Of a stretch of DNA of 64,000 bases, positions 16,572 to 24,186 are shown in pieces (position 1 is the stretch's first letter; every line of letters begins with the position of its first letter). The stretch spans positions 248,001-312,000 of the forward strand of contig NZ_WHNW01000002.1 of assembly GCF_009362845.1 (NCBI RefSeq), read 5' to 3'. The notes beneath the pieces are model-generated. The model was given only the letters and a program-made list of their open reading frames with translations, was not told where the DNA came from and searched no databases. The position numbers were made by a program, and so were the translations under genes. The DNA comes from Ostreibacterium oceani. Its GTDB lineage: Bacteria > Pseudomonadota > Gammaproteobacteria > Cardiobacteriales > Ostreibacteriaceae.

Positions 16572-17594
16572 ATGCGATACGTTGACTCACTAAAAAAAAC
16601 GCTGAATAACCTACTCCCTGCTGGCATTAACCTCGGCATTACCCTTGTCCTGCTTGGTCTGTTGGCTTATCAGCTTGCTGGGCTGTTTTGGTCTATTACC
16701 CCTAGTTTAGCCGCCGCAAACGCTGCCACAAACACTGCGACAAACCCCGTTACAAAATCGACCAGCACTCAGTTTCAAACCAACACCACAAATACAGCAA
16801 ACACAACAAACGCACCGTTGCCCAATTTTGTTTTCAGACAAACGAATACCAGTCAAGACGCAAACACATCGCTTAGCACATCACGCCCAGCAGCCGTTAA
16901 AGACTGGCAATTAATCGGCACTTATATCGACAATGCAGGCCCTCGTGTCGCCATTATCCGCACAAAAACGCAAAGTTTAGTCGTCTCAGCCAACGACATT
17001 ATCACGCCTGAGAGTGACATGACGATTCGCCTCAACCCCGATAACGACCCAGATAACGACCCAGATAACGACCCAGATAACGACCCAGATAACGACCCAG
17101 ATAACAACCCAGATAATCAGCCAGAAAATCAGTCAACAAGTCAGTCAGCAAGTGCGCAAGATATAGTCATTGCCGCCATCCACCCCCATCACATCTTAAT
17201 AACGCACCAGGGGCAAACCATCACGCTGACCATGTCTGACACTGACACTGACACCAATGCGGATACCCAATCAATGCCTACCAACCCGACACAGACCCAA
17301 GCACGGCCACAGCTTCAAGCACTACTACGCCATATCCAGCCCATCGCAACCGACACACCAACACCAAGCTATCAAATTAAGCTAGACAACGCCAACCAAC
17401 AAATCAAGGCAACCGTTGCCGCAATGGGGCTAAAAAATGGCGATGAAATTTTACAGATTAATAACCAATCATTAACACCCAGCCACGTAAACTCAATTTG
17501 GTCAAGCGTTGAAAAAAACAAAAAAATCAGTGCGAAAATTAAGCGAAACGGTACAATACGAGAAATTATTATTCCACTACCCCCTGCATTTTAA
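16572..17594 (+). CDS. gspC: Type II secretion system protein C with DNDP repeat insert
   Basis: GspC bridges the inner-membrane platform and the GspD secretin. The product has a membrane segment (LGITLVLLGLLAYQLAGLFW, residues about 21-40) and a Thr/Asn-rich periplasmic linker (residues about 50-95). The homology-region domain starts DWQLIGTYIDNAGPRVAIIR and resumes with IVIAAIHPHHILITHQGQT. The C-terminal PDZ domain has MGLKNGDEILQINNQSLTP. Between the two halves of the homology region, residues about 157-195, sit five exact DNDP units, then DNNP, DNQP and Ser/Gln-rich sequence. At 340 residues it is longer than usual. The start has no clear ribosome binding site. Confidence 0.88.
   Translation: MRYVDSLKKTLNNLLPAGINLGITLVLLGLLAYQLAGLFWSITPSLAAANAATNTATNPVTKSTSTQFQTNTTNTANTTNAPLPNFVFRQTNTSQDANTSLSTSRPAAVKDWQLIGTYIDNAGPRVAIIRTKTQSLVVSANDIITPESDMTIRLNPDNDPDNDPDNDPDNDPDNDPDNNPDNQPENQSTSQSASAQDIVIAAIHPHHILITHQGQTITLTMSDTDTDTNADTQSMPTNPTQTQARPQLQALLRHIQPIATDTPTPSYQIKLDNANQQIKATVAAMGLKNGDEILQINNQSLTPSHVNSIWSSVEKNKKISAKIKRNGTIREIIIPLPPAF
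17040..17123 (+). repeat. 12-bp tandem array inside gspC
   Basis: Five perfect copies of GATAACGACCCA are followed by GATAACAACCCA and GATAATCAGCCA. They encode Asp-Asn-Asp-Pro repeats and their decayed forms. The gradient from perfect to diverged copies suggests recent expansion from one edge. Confidence 0.93.
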
Positions 17595-17684
17595 CCATGC
17601 AACAATCGGTCATCACCATTGGGGAATTCATCGGTAACTAATGGGTAACTAATGGGTAATATTTACACTAAACATAGGCGTCTA

Positions 17685-19709
17685 ATGGATTTAATAAAAA
17701 AATACAGACTAATTTTTTGTTTACTTATCAATGGCATTGCTTTTAGCGCGGCCGCTGAAAAAACCATTCAGCTCAACTTACAAGGCGCTGATTTGCGTGA
17801 ATTTATCGAGACAGTTGCAAAGATAACCGGCAAAAATTTTGTCATCGATAACCAAGTACAAGGACAAGTCACCCTAATTAGCCCAGAAAAATTCGACAAA
17901 AGCGCGCTCAATCAAATTTTTGAAAATGTCTTAGCCGTCAATGGATACCAAGCCATCGATAGTGGCGCAGGTGTCACGAAAATTGTGCCAGCCAGCCAGC
18001 AATCGTTTATCGGATACAGCGGCGTATCACACGTCATCAAACCCAATTTTGTCAAAGCCAGTGAAATTTTACCCAGCATCCAGCCTTTGTTACCCGACGG
18101 CAACTTTATCAGCGCTGACAGCAAAAACAACCTCCTCATCCTCTCAGGAAAACCCGAAGATATTGACCGTGCTGTCCGTGTTATTGAGCGCATCGATCGC
18201 CAAAGTGCGACTGATTTTGAAATTGTACGCCTGCAAAATGCATCTGCCAGTGATATTGCCAGCACTGTTAACTTACTGCTTGGCGCAAATGCTGGCGCTA
18301 ACGGCAGCCGTGTCGTTGCCGATGAACGTACTAATTCCATTTTACTGCAACAAACCAAGGCAGATAATCTACGCATCAAAGCACTGATTGCGCATCTCGA
18401 CACGCCAATCGAACGGGCAGGCAACACCGAGGTCATCTATTTAAAAAATGCCAAAGCCAGCGATATTGCTCGAATTCTTGGGCAAACCCAATCGGCCTTG
18501 CTGACAGATAACAGCGCTAATATCAACGGCAATTTCAACGACAATGGGGCGCGACCAACCGCGCCTGCAGGCGGAGATGAAGGGGTAATTGACTTCACTA
18601 ATCTATCGTCCACCCAACAAACGGCAATCAACATCCGTGCCGATGATGCGACCAACGCCCTGATTGTCACCGCGCCACCTGCGGCGATGCGCAATATCAA
18701 ACAAGTGATTGGCAAACTCGATATTCGTCGCGCACAAGTATTAGTCGAAGCCATTATCGCAGAAATTGCCTTTGATGATATCGAAAATCTTGGCGTGCAG
18801 TGGTATGCTGCAGGTAGCTCTGGCACCATCCCCGTCGGCGTGATTGATTTTAATAATGCTGGCAGCTCTATCCTTAGCATCGCTGCGAGCGCTATCACGC
18901 AACAAGACGGCGACGATATCCCCGTCGATAGCACAGGCCGACCGGCGGCTATTTCTAGCGGCGCAACGTTTGGCATTGGTAATCGCAATGCTGGCGTTCT
19001 CATCAACGCCCTGTCGGCACTCAATAACAGCAATATATTGTCAACGCCGTCTTTACTGGTTATGGATAACGAAGAGGCTGAATTTCTCGTCGGACAAAAC
19101 ATCCCCTATGTGACGGGTAGCTTTTCAACCAGCGGCAATGGCAGCGACAACCCGTTTCAAACAGTCGAACGCCAGGATGTCGGCATCAAACTCAACATCA
19201 AACCGCAAATCAACGAAGGTGACACAATCGCCCTAGACATCTATCAAGAAGTCTCTAATGTCACTAGCGTTGACCCGCAACAAGGCCCAACAACGGCAAA
19301 ACGCGCCCTAAAAACAACGGTATTGGTCGAAGACAATCAAGTCCTTGTTTTAGGTGGGCTAATCGACAACCAATCGACTGAAGGCGTGCAAAAAGTCCCT
19401 GGTCTCGGCGATGTCCCTGTGATTGGCAATCTATTTCGTTCGCGTAGCCAAGGGATGCGCAAACGTAACTTAATGATTTTTATCCGCCCGACAATTTTTC
19501 GCAACACCCAAGTCGCCAATTTTGCCACACAAGAAAAATACGATAGTATTCGGCTTCGCCAAATTGCCGATGACAACACACCGCCTGAATTCATCCTACC
19601 GCCCATTGCGCTAGATACGGATGATGACAACTCGGGTGATGGCAGCACCGAGTCGCTAATGCAAGCACCTGCCCCCGTTTACGAACGTAGCCAACCGCTC
19701 ACGCCATAA
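17685..19709 (+). CDS. gspD: Type II secretion system secretin GspD
   Basis: GspD forms the outer-membrane secretin channel. From the ATG at 17685 the product is 674 residues with a signal peptide (MDLIKKYRLIFCLLINGIAF, then SAAA). Next come the N0 domain (IQLNLQGADLREFIETVAKI), three N1-N3 KH-like domains (AVRVIERIDRQSATDFEIV; GANGSRVVADERTNSILLQ; IRADDATNALIVTAPP), and the secretin core with VEAIIAEIAFDDIENLGVQW, NSNILSTPSLLVMDNEEAEF and LVLGGLIDNQSTEGVQKVPG. An ATG at 17652 is in frame but lies in a short GGGTAACTAAT repeat. The tail after 620 is Asp/Ser-rich and may hold a pilotin-binding segment. Confidence 0.95.
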   Translation: MDLIKKYRLIFCLLINGIAFSAAAEKTIQLNLQGADLREFIETVAKITGKNFVIDNQVQGQVTLISPEKFDKSALNQIFENVLAVNGYQAIDSGAGVTKIVPASQQSFIGYSGVSHVIKPNFVKASEILPSIQPLLPDGNFISADSKNNLLILSGKPEDIDRAVRVIERIDRQSATDFEIVRLQNASASDIASTVNLLLGANAGANGSRVVADERTNSILLQQTKADNLRIKALIAHLDTPIERAGNTEVIYLKNAKASDIARILGQTQSALLTDNSANINGNFNDNGARPTAPAGGDEGVIDFTNLSSTQQTAINIRADDATNALIVTAPPAAMRNIKQVIGKLDIRRAQVLVEAIIAEIAFDDIENLGVQWYAAGSSGTIPVGVIDFNNAGSSILSIAASAITQQDGDDIPVDSTGRPAAISSGATFGIGNRNAGVLINALSALNNSNILSTPSLLVMDNEEAEFLVGQNIPYVTGSFSTSGNGSDNPFQTVERQDVGIKLNIKPQINEGDTIALDIYQEVSNVTSVDPQQGPTTAKRALKTTVLVEDNQVLVLGGLIDNQSTEGVQKVPGLGDVPVIGNLFRSRSQGMRKRNLMIFIRPTIFRNTQVANFATQEKYDSIRLRQIADDNTPPEFILPPIALDTDDDNSGDGSTESLMQAPAPVYERSQPLTP

Positions 19710-19725
19710 TCGCAATTGCACACCC

Positions 19726-21216
19726 ATGTTATCCTATCGTTTTTGCAAAACGCACCAAATTGCCCTCAAGTCCTCCGACGGTGGCGCGAATTATACTTTG
19801 TGTTATGTCAAACCCATCAGCCCTGCCATATTACAACAAATCCAACAACAGTTTGACACCCCCCTTGCCTTTGAGCAGATCACCGAGCATGAACTCACGC
19901 ATTTATTAGAAAACATGCACCATGCCCACGATAGCAGCACTGAAGCCGCCGTCGCCGCACTTAGTGAAGACATTGACCTTGCTGGATTTCGAGAACAATT
20001 CGCCCAGTCAATAGACCTCTTAGACACCGATAACGATGCACCGATTATTCGCCTGATTAATGCCATTTTAACAACGGCTATCAAACAGCAAGCATCGGAT
20101 ATTCATATCGAAAGCTTCGAACACCGTATTGCTGTCCGCATTCGGGTTGACGGTGTGCTACAGTCACTGATGGAGCCGCCTGTTGAACTGGCGCCTTTTT
20201 TAATTTCTCGCGTCAAAATCATGTCAGGGCTAGATATTGCTGAAAAACGCCTGCCGCAAGATGGCCGCATCTCAACACAAATTGCCGGCCGTGCCGTCGA
20301 TATTCGTGTATCTACACTGCCTGTCGCCAATGCCGAACGCATTGTGCTGCGTATTTTGGACAAGGCCGCATCGAGTTTTACCTTGACCGAACTGGCCATG
20401 CCCGTACCTATCAAATCCAACATCGTCGAGCAAATACACCAACCCCATGGTATTTTTTTAGTGGTTGGCCCAACCGGCTCAGGAAAAACGACCACGCTGT
20501 ATGCGGCGTTATCTGAATTAGACATCGCGCATAAAAACATTATGACTGTCGAAGACCCTATCGAGTATTTTCTGGACGGTGTTAGCCAGACGCAAGTCAA
20601 CAATAAAATTGGCATGAATTTTGCCAAAGGACTGCGCGCAATCTTGCGACAAGATCCTGACATTATTATGGTGGGTGAAATCAGAGACCTAGAAACAGCA
20701 GAAATGGCCGTGCAAGCCAGCCTAACGGGGCATTTGGTTTTATCGACCTTGCACACCAATACCGCCACCGGCGCCATCACTCGATTACAAGAAATGGGAA
20801 TCGCGCCTTTTTTGCTGAGCTCAACCTTAGGCGGTGTATTGTCACAGCGATTGGTGAGAAAACTCTGCCCACACTGCAAACAAACTGCCACCGCAACCAC
20901 ACTTAGCACCCATCTATTAGGACCGACTACCCCGCATTACGACGCTGTCGGCTGCAAACAGTGTAATTATATCGGCTATCGCGGTCGCGCGGGCGTCTAT
21001 GAATTCATCCAGCTCGATCACAAAACCCGCGAGCTTATTGTGCAGCAAGCCAGCGAAAACGCCATTGAAAGTGCAGTCAGATTGGCGTTTCCTAGCCTAC
21101 TTGACAACGGCCTCGAACTGGTCAAATCTGGCACCACGACCTTAAACGAACTCATGCGGGTTGCCGCGATGAGCGAACCGACAGGACAATATGAAGAAAA
21201 ACAACCAACCGATTAG
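19726..21216 (+). CDS. gspE: Type II secretion system ATPase GspE
   Basis: GspE is the cytoplasmic ATPase that powers pseudopilus assembly. The 496-residue product carries the N2 domain, ASDIHIESFEHRIAVRIRVD near residue 124, Walker A GPTGSGKTTTLY near 248, the Asp box MTVEDPIEYF, Walker B IIMVGEIRDLETAEMA near 315, and the His box GHLVLSTLHTN. A zinc-binding tetracysteine follows (CPHCK near 381, CKQC near 407). All key residues are present. The gene starts 16 bp after gspD without an obvious ribosome binding site. Its 3' end overlaps pgpA by 26 bp, where gspF would often be found. Confidence 0.95.
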   Translation: MLSYRFCKTHQIALKSSDGGANYTLCYVKPISPAILQQIQQQFDTPLAFEQITEHELTHLLENMHHAHDSSTEAAVAALSEDIDLAGFREQFAQSIDLLDTDNDAPIIRLINAILTTAIKQQASDIHIESFEHRIAVRIRVDGVLQSLMEPPVELAPFLISRVKIMSGLDIAEKRLPQDGRISTQIAGRAVDIRVSTLPVANAERIVLRILDKAASSFTLTELAMPVPIKSNIVEQIHQPHGIFLVVGPTGSGKTTTLYAALSELDIAHKNIMTVEDPIEYFLDGVSQTQVNNKIGMNFAKGLRAILRQDPDIIMVGEIRDLETAEMAVQASLTGHLVLSTLHTNTATGAITRLQEMGIAPFLLSSTLGGVLSQRLVRKLCPHCKQTATATTLSTHLLGPTTPHYDAVGCKQCNYIGYRGRAGVYEFIQLDHKTRELIVQQASENAIESAVRLAFPSLLDNGLELVKSGTTTLNELMRVAAMSEPTGQYEEKQPTD

Positions 21217-21697
21217 CGCCAGCACCTATTTCCACGGCAAAAGCTACACGGAAAAAATGATTTTGTTTACCGCGTTTGGCTTTGGTAGCGGGTTGGCTAA
21301 GTTCGCACCTGGGACTTGGGGGACACTTCCTGGGCTTGTACTTGCTTACTTCTTGATGCCGCATCCCTGGTTGCATTTGCTCACCATAGTCGCACTCACA
21401 GCGCTGGGTATTTGGTTATGCCAACGCGCATCCGACCTATTAAAAACACATGACCACAGTAGTATCGTCATCGATGAAATTGTCGGTGTTTGCATCACCC
21501 TGCTCTTTTTGCCCGCATCGCCTTGGGCTTTGCTTTTAGGGTTTGTTTTTTTCCGTTTTTTTGACATTGTCAAACCATGGCCTATCCGCTGGGTTGACCG
21601 CCGTGTACACGGCGGACTGGGCATTATGCTAGACGACATCATTGCTGGCGTGTTTGCCGCTGTTCCATTGCAGCTTATTTGGTATTACTTTTTTTAA
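21191..21697 (+). CDS. pgpA: Phosphatidylglycerophosphatase A
   Basis: PgpA removes the phosphate from phosphatidylglycerophosphate to make phosphatidylglycerol. The 168-residue membrane protein shows the family blocks FGFGSGLAKFAPGTWGTLPG, SSIVIDEIVGVCITLLFLP, FFRFFDIVKPWPIRWVDR and GGLGIMLDDIIAGVFAA, with the Asp/Glu residues of the metal site. It overlaps gspE by 26 bp and is read as the last gene of the rightward T2SS arm. PgpA is usually found after thiL, so this position is unusual. Coupling to T2SS expression is inference. Confidence 0.93.
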   Translation: MKKNNQPISASTYFHGKSYTEKMILFTAFGFGSGLAKFAPGTWGTLPGLVLAYFLMPHPWLHLLTIVALTALGIWLCQRASDLLKTHDHSSIVIDEIVGVCITLLFLPASPWALLLGFVFFRFFDIVKPWPIRWVDRRVHGGLGIMLDDIIAGVFAAVPLQLIWYYFF

Positions 21698-21711
21698 ACC
21701 GTCCGACTGGC

Positions 21712-21755
21712 TTAACCACACATTAACCACACATTAACCACACATTAACCACACA
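21712..21755. repeat. 11-bp tandem array after pgpA (4 perfect copies)
   Basis: TTAACCACACA is repeated four times without mismatch, starting 14 bp after the pgpA stop codon. There is no U-tract or stem, so it is not an ordinary terminator. Confidence 0.95.
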
Positions 21756-21889
21756 ATTAACTGCTCACAACTGTCGACTCACCAAATACCCACCCTGCCA
21801 GCCCACCAAAAACCGATGGATGACGAGGTGGTGGTTATTGTGGCGTTATTGTATTGTTATTATTATGTTATTGCGGCGTTATTGTCGTG

Positions 21890-22858
21890 TTATTGCGGCA
21901 ACAAGGACTTTTCTTCTAAATACTGTAGTGCACCAGGGTGATAAGGGACTTCGTACTGACCACTGGCCATCCTCACTGCACTCAACTGACTCAATGTCGG
22001 ATGCACAGTACGCAAACCTGCGATATTTTCCAAGGCAGCTTTCGTTAAATTATAGATTGCGTCTGTATCGGCTTTTGCTGTTGTCACCAATACCGCACTT
22101 AGGCCAAACGTCGTTGCCGCGGTCTGGCCTGCATATAAATCCTCAGGCACCACCGATTGGACGTAATAAGGATAACGCGTCTGTAACGCCGCAATCTGCT
22201 CGGTCGACAAACTGACCAACTGCCCATCACAGCGCGACAAACTATTTCTGATATTATCATTCGGATGCCCAACCATATAGACCGTTGCATGAATTTCACC
22301 ACTGCAAAGGGCATCCAATGCTGCGTCAGGTGACAGCTCCCGCGTTGATGCGAAATGGTTCACATCAAGCATCAAAGCATCTAGCAAGCGACGCATATTG
22401 AGATAGCTTCCTGAATTCAGCCCACCCAAATTAATGGTCTTACCCGCCAAATCATCGAAGGTTTTAATCCCTGATTTTTGTGTAGCAACAATCGTAAACA
22501 TTTCTTGGTGCAACGAAAACATGACGCGCAATTGGTCATTGGCTTTATCAGCAAACGCCCCCGTTCCGTTATAGGCCGCAATTAACGTATCAGACTGCAC
22601 AATACCCAAATCCATTGTACCCGCCGCCAATAATTGCAAATTATCAACCGAGCCACCTGTCGGTTGCGCAAAGCAGATAGATTTTTTCCCGTCGTCACGC
22701 GCCTCTTTCATATAACGGCAAACCGCACCACCCACTGGATAATACGCACCACCCGTGCTACCCGTGCCAATTTTAATAATATTGCCCTGACTCATCGCCA
22801 GCGCAGGTAGGCACATCGCTACCCACAATAAAATATTTAATCTATGTCTTCGTCTCAT
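21890..22858 (-). CDS. TAXI-family TRAP transporter solute-binding protein (orphan paralogue)
   Basis: The periplasmic TAXI-type binding protein has a signal peptide (RLNILLWVAMCLPALAMSQG) and the family start IIKIGTGSTGGAYYPVGGAV near residue 32. Then come PTGGSVDNLQLLAAGTMDLG, GTGAFADKANDQLRVMFSLH, and LAGKTINLGGLNSGSYLNMR. A Cys pair (CRYMKEARDDGKKSICF) matches that of the second binding protein at 23102. TAXI proteins bind small carboxylates such as glutamate; the ligand here is unknown. I use ATG 22858, with a TTG four codons upstream as alternative. It is transcribed away from the permease operon; no permease follows it. Confidence 0.88.
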   Translation of the reverse strand: MRRRHRLNILLWVAMCLPALAMSQGNIIKIGTGSTGGAYYPVGGAVCRYMKEARDDGKKSICFAQPTGGSVDNLQLLAAGTMDLGIVQSDTLIAAYNGTGAFADKANDQLRVMFSLHQEMFTIVATQKSGIKTFDDLAGKTINLGGLNSGSYLNMRRLLDALMLDVNHFASTRELSPDAALDALCSGEIHATVYMVGHPNDNIRNSLSRCDGQLVSLSTEQIAALQTRYPYYVQSVVPEDLYAGQTAATTFGLSAVLVTTAKADTDAIYNLTKAALENIAGLRTVHPTLSQLSAVRMASGQYEVPYHPGALQYLEEKSLLPQ

Positions 22859-23016
22859 TTTTTTATTCAACCTTGAAAGTATTTTTGAATCATCTGCTAT
22901 ATGAATTAATACAGTATATCAGAAACCCGTATTTGAAAAAGCTTTTACGCCGTCACATTTATTGAATTTTTACATACAAGAAAAACAAATTTGTTATATA
23001 ATATAGCCTCGTCAAT

Positions 23017-23045
23017 AAGAGCCAATTGTTTTAACAGGCTTTTTT
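23017..23045 (+). terminator. Possible leader hairpin upstream of the TAXI binding-protein gene
   Basis: AAGAGCC (23017-23023) can pair with GGCTTTT (23037-23043), with one G-U pair, and a run of six T follows. It lies in the probable 5' leader of the gene at 23102, after a TATAAT at 22997. It could act as an attenuator, but the stem is short and the loop 13 nt. Confidence 0.35.
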
Positions 23046-23101
23046 GTCGAAATTAACTCTATAAAAAAACGATAAAGCTTTTATCTAAAGGAGAAAAATA
23101 C

Positions 23102-24064
23102 ATGAAAAATGTAGTTAAACTATCATTACTAAGTGCAGCAATTGCGACAGGCTCTATGGCAATCGCTGAGGAACAAAAATTTGTCACCATCGGTACTGGT
23201 GGTCAAACTGGCGTCTATTACGTTGTTGGACAGTCTATCTGCCAATTGGTTAACCGCTCAATTTCTGAGCATGGCATCAAGTGTAATGCACCCTCAACAG
23301 GCGGCTCCGTGGCTAACATCAACGCCATCGGCGCGGGTGAGCAAGACATGGGTGTAGCACAATCAGACTGGCAATACCATGCCTATAACGGCACTGCGCC
23401 AGATAAAATCGCTGAAAACAAAGAAATCCGTGCTGTATTCTCTGTTCACGCCGAGCCATTAACGGTTGTTGCACGTGCAGACTCTGGTGTCACGCACATG
23501 AATGAAATCAAAGGCAAGCGCGTTAACATTGGCAACCCAGGCTCAGGTACACGTGGTACCACCGAAGTTGCGATGGAAGCACTCGGCCTATCTGCTGGCG
23601 ACTTAGCACTTAGCTCTGAGCTAAAAGCAGCAGAAATGGCAGCAGCCCTTTGCGATAACAACCTAGATGTTATCACTTATGTTGTCGGTCACCCATCAGG
23701 TGCTATCAAAGAAGCTGGCGCATCTTGCGAATCGGTTGTTGTCCCCGTCACAGGCGAAGGCATCGATAAGTTAGTTGCTGACAACCCATACTATGCCAAA
23801 GCAACCATCCCAGGCGGCATGTATAACGGCACTGACGCAGACGTTGAAACGTTTGGTGTATATGCTACGTTTGTTAGCTCGACCAATACCGACGAAGAAA
23901 CCATCTACCAAGTCGTTAAGGCTGTCTTTGACAACTTTGAGCGTTTCAAAAAGCTTCACCCTGCGTTTGAAGGGCTAAAAGAAGAAGACATGATTAAAAA
24001 CGCCTTATCTGCACCACTACACGATGGCGCGATTAAGTACTACAAAGAAAAAGGCTGGATGTAA
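23102..24064 (+). CDS. TAXI-family TRAP transporter solute-binding protein
   Basis: This 320-residue periplasmic protein has a clean signal peptide (KLSLLSAAIATGSMAIAEEQ) and the TAXI family start FVTIGTGGQTGVYYVVGQSI. Then PSTGGSVANINAIGAGEQDM, GKRVNIGNPGSGTRGTTEVA and YVVGHPSGAIKEA follow. A Cys pair near residues 41 and 54 may form a disulfide, matched in the paralogue at 21890. AAAGGAG 8 bp before the ATG is the strongest ribosome binding site in this region, in line with the high level needed for a binding protein. The fused permease follows after a hairpin, so the two form one transport system. Confidence 0.93.
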   Translation: MKNVVKLSLLSAAIATGSMAIAEEQKFVTIGTGGQTGVYYVVGQSICQLVNRSISEHGIKCNAPSTGGSVANINAIGAGEQDMGVAQSDWQYHAYNGTAPDKIAENKEIRAVFSVHAEPLTVVARADSGVTHMNEIKGKRVNIGNPGSGTRGTTEVAMEALGLSAGDLALSSELKAAEMAAALCDNNLDVITYVVGHPSGAIKEAGASCESVVVPVTGEGIDKLVADNPYYAKATIPGGMYNGTDADVETFGVYATFVSSTNTDEETIYQVVKAVFDNFERFKKLHPAFEGLKEEDMIKNALSAPLHDGAIKYYKEKGWM

Positions 24065-24073
24065 TCAGCTGCC

Positions 24074-24110
24074 AAAGAAAAAGCAGGGGCAATCCCTGCT
24101 TTTTCTTTTT
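24074..24110 (+). terminator. Strong hairpin with T-run between binding protein and permease genes
   Basis: AAAGAAAAAGCAGGG (24074-24088) and CCCTGCTTTTTCTTT (24094-24108) form a perfect 15-bp stem with a 5-nt loop, and T residues follow. It sits 10 bp after the binding-protein stop and 77 bp before the permease start. The position fits partial termination that yields more binding protein than permease. Confidence 0.85.
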
Positions 24111-24186
24111 ATAACAACATAAAACAAATAACTAAAAATAAGCATTATTAAAAACAAACATTTGGTCATTTAAAGAGAGGCTGATT

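Noticed and set aside
18437-19102. Long minus-strand frame (221 codons) inside gspD, and similar ones opposite gspE (20103-20909)
   Set aside because: They overlap clearly coding, conserved plus-strand genes and give Ser/Arg/Ala-rich products without motifs.
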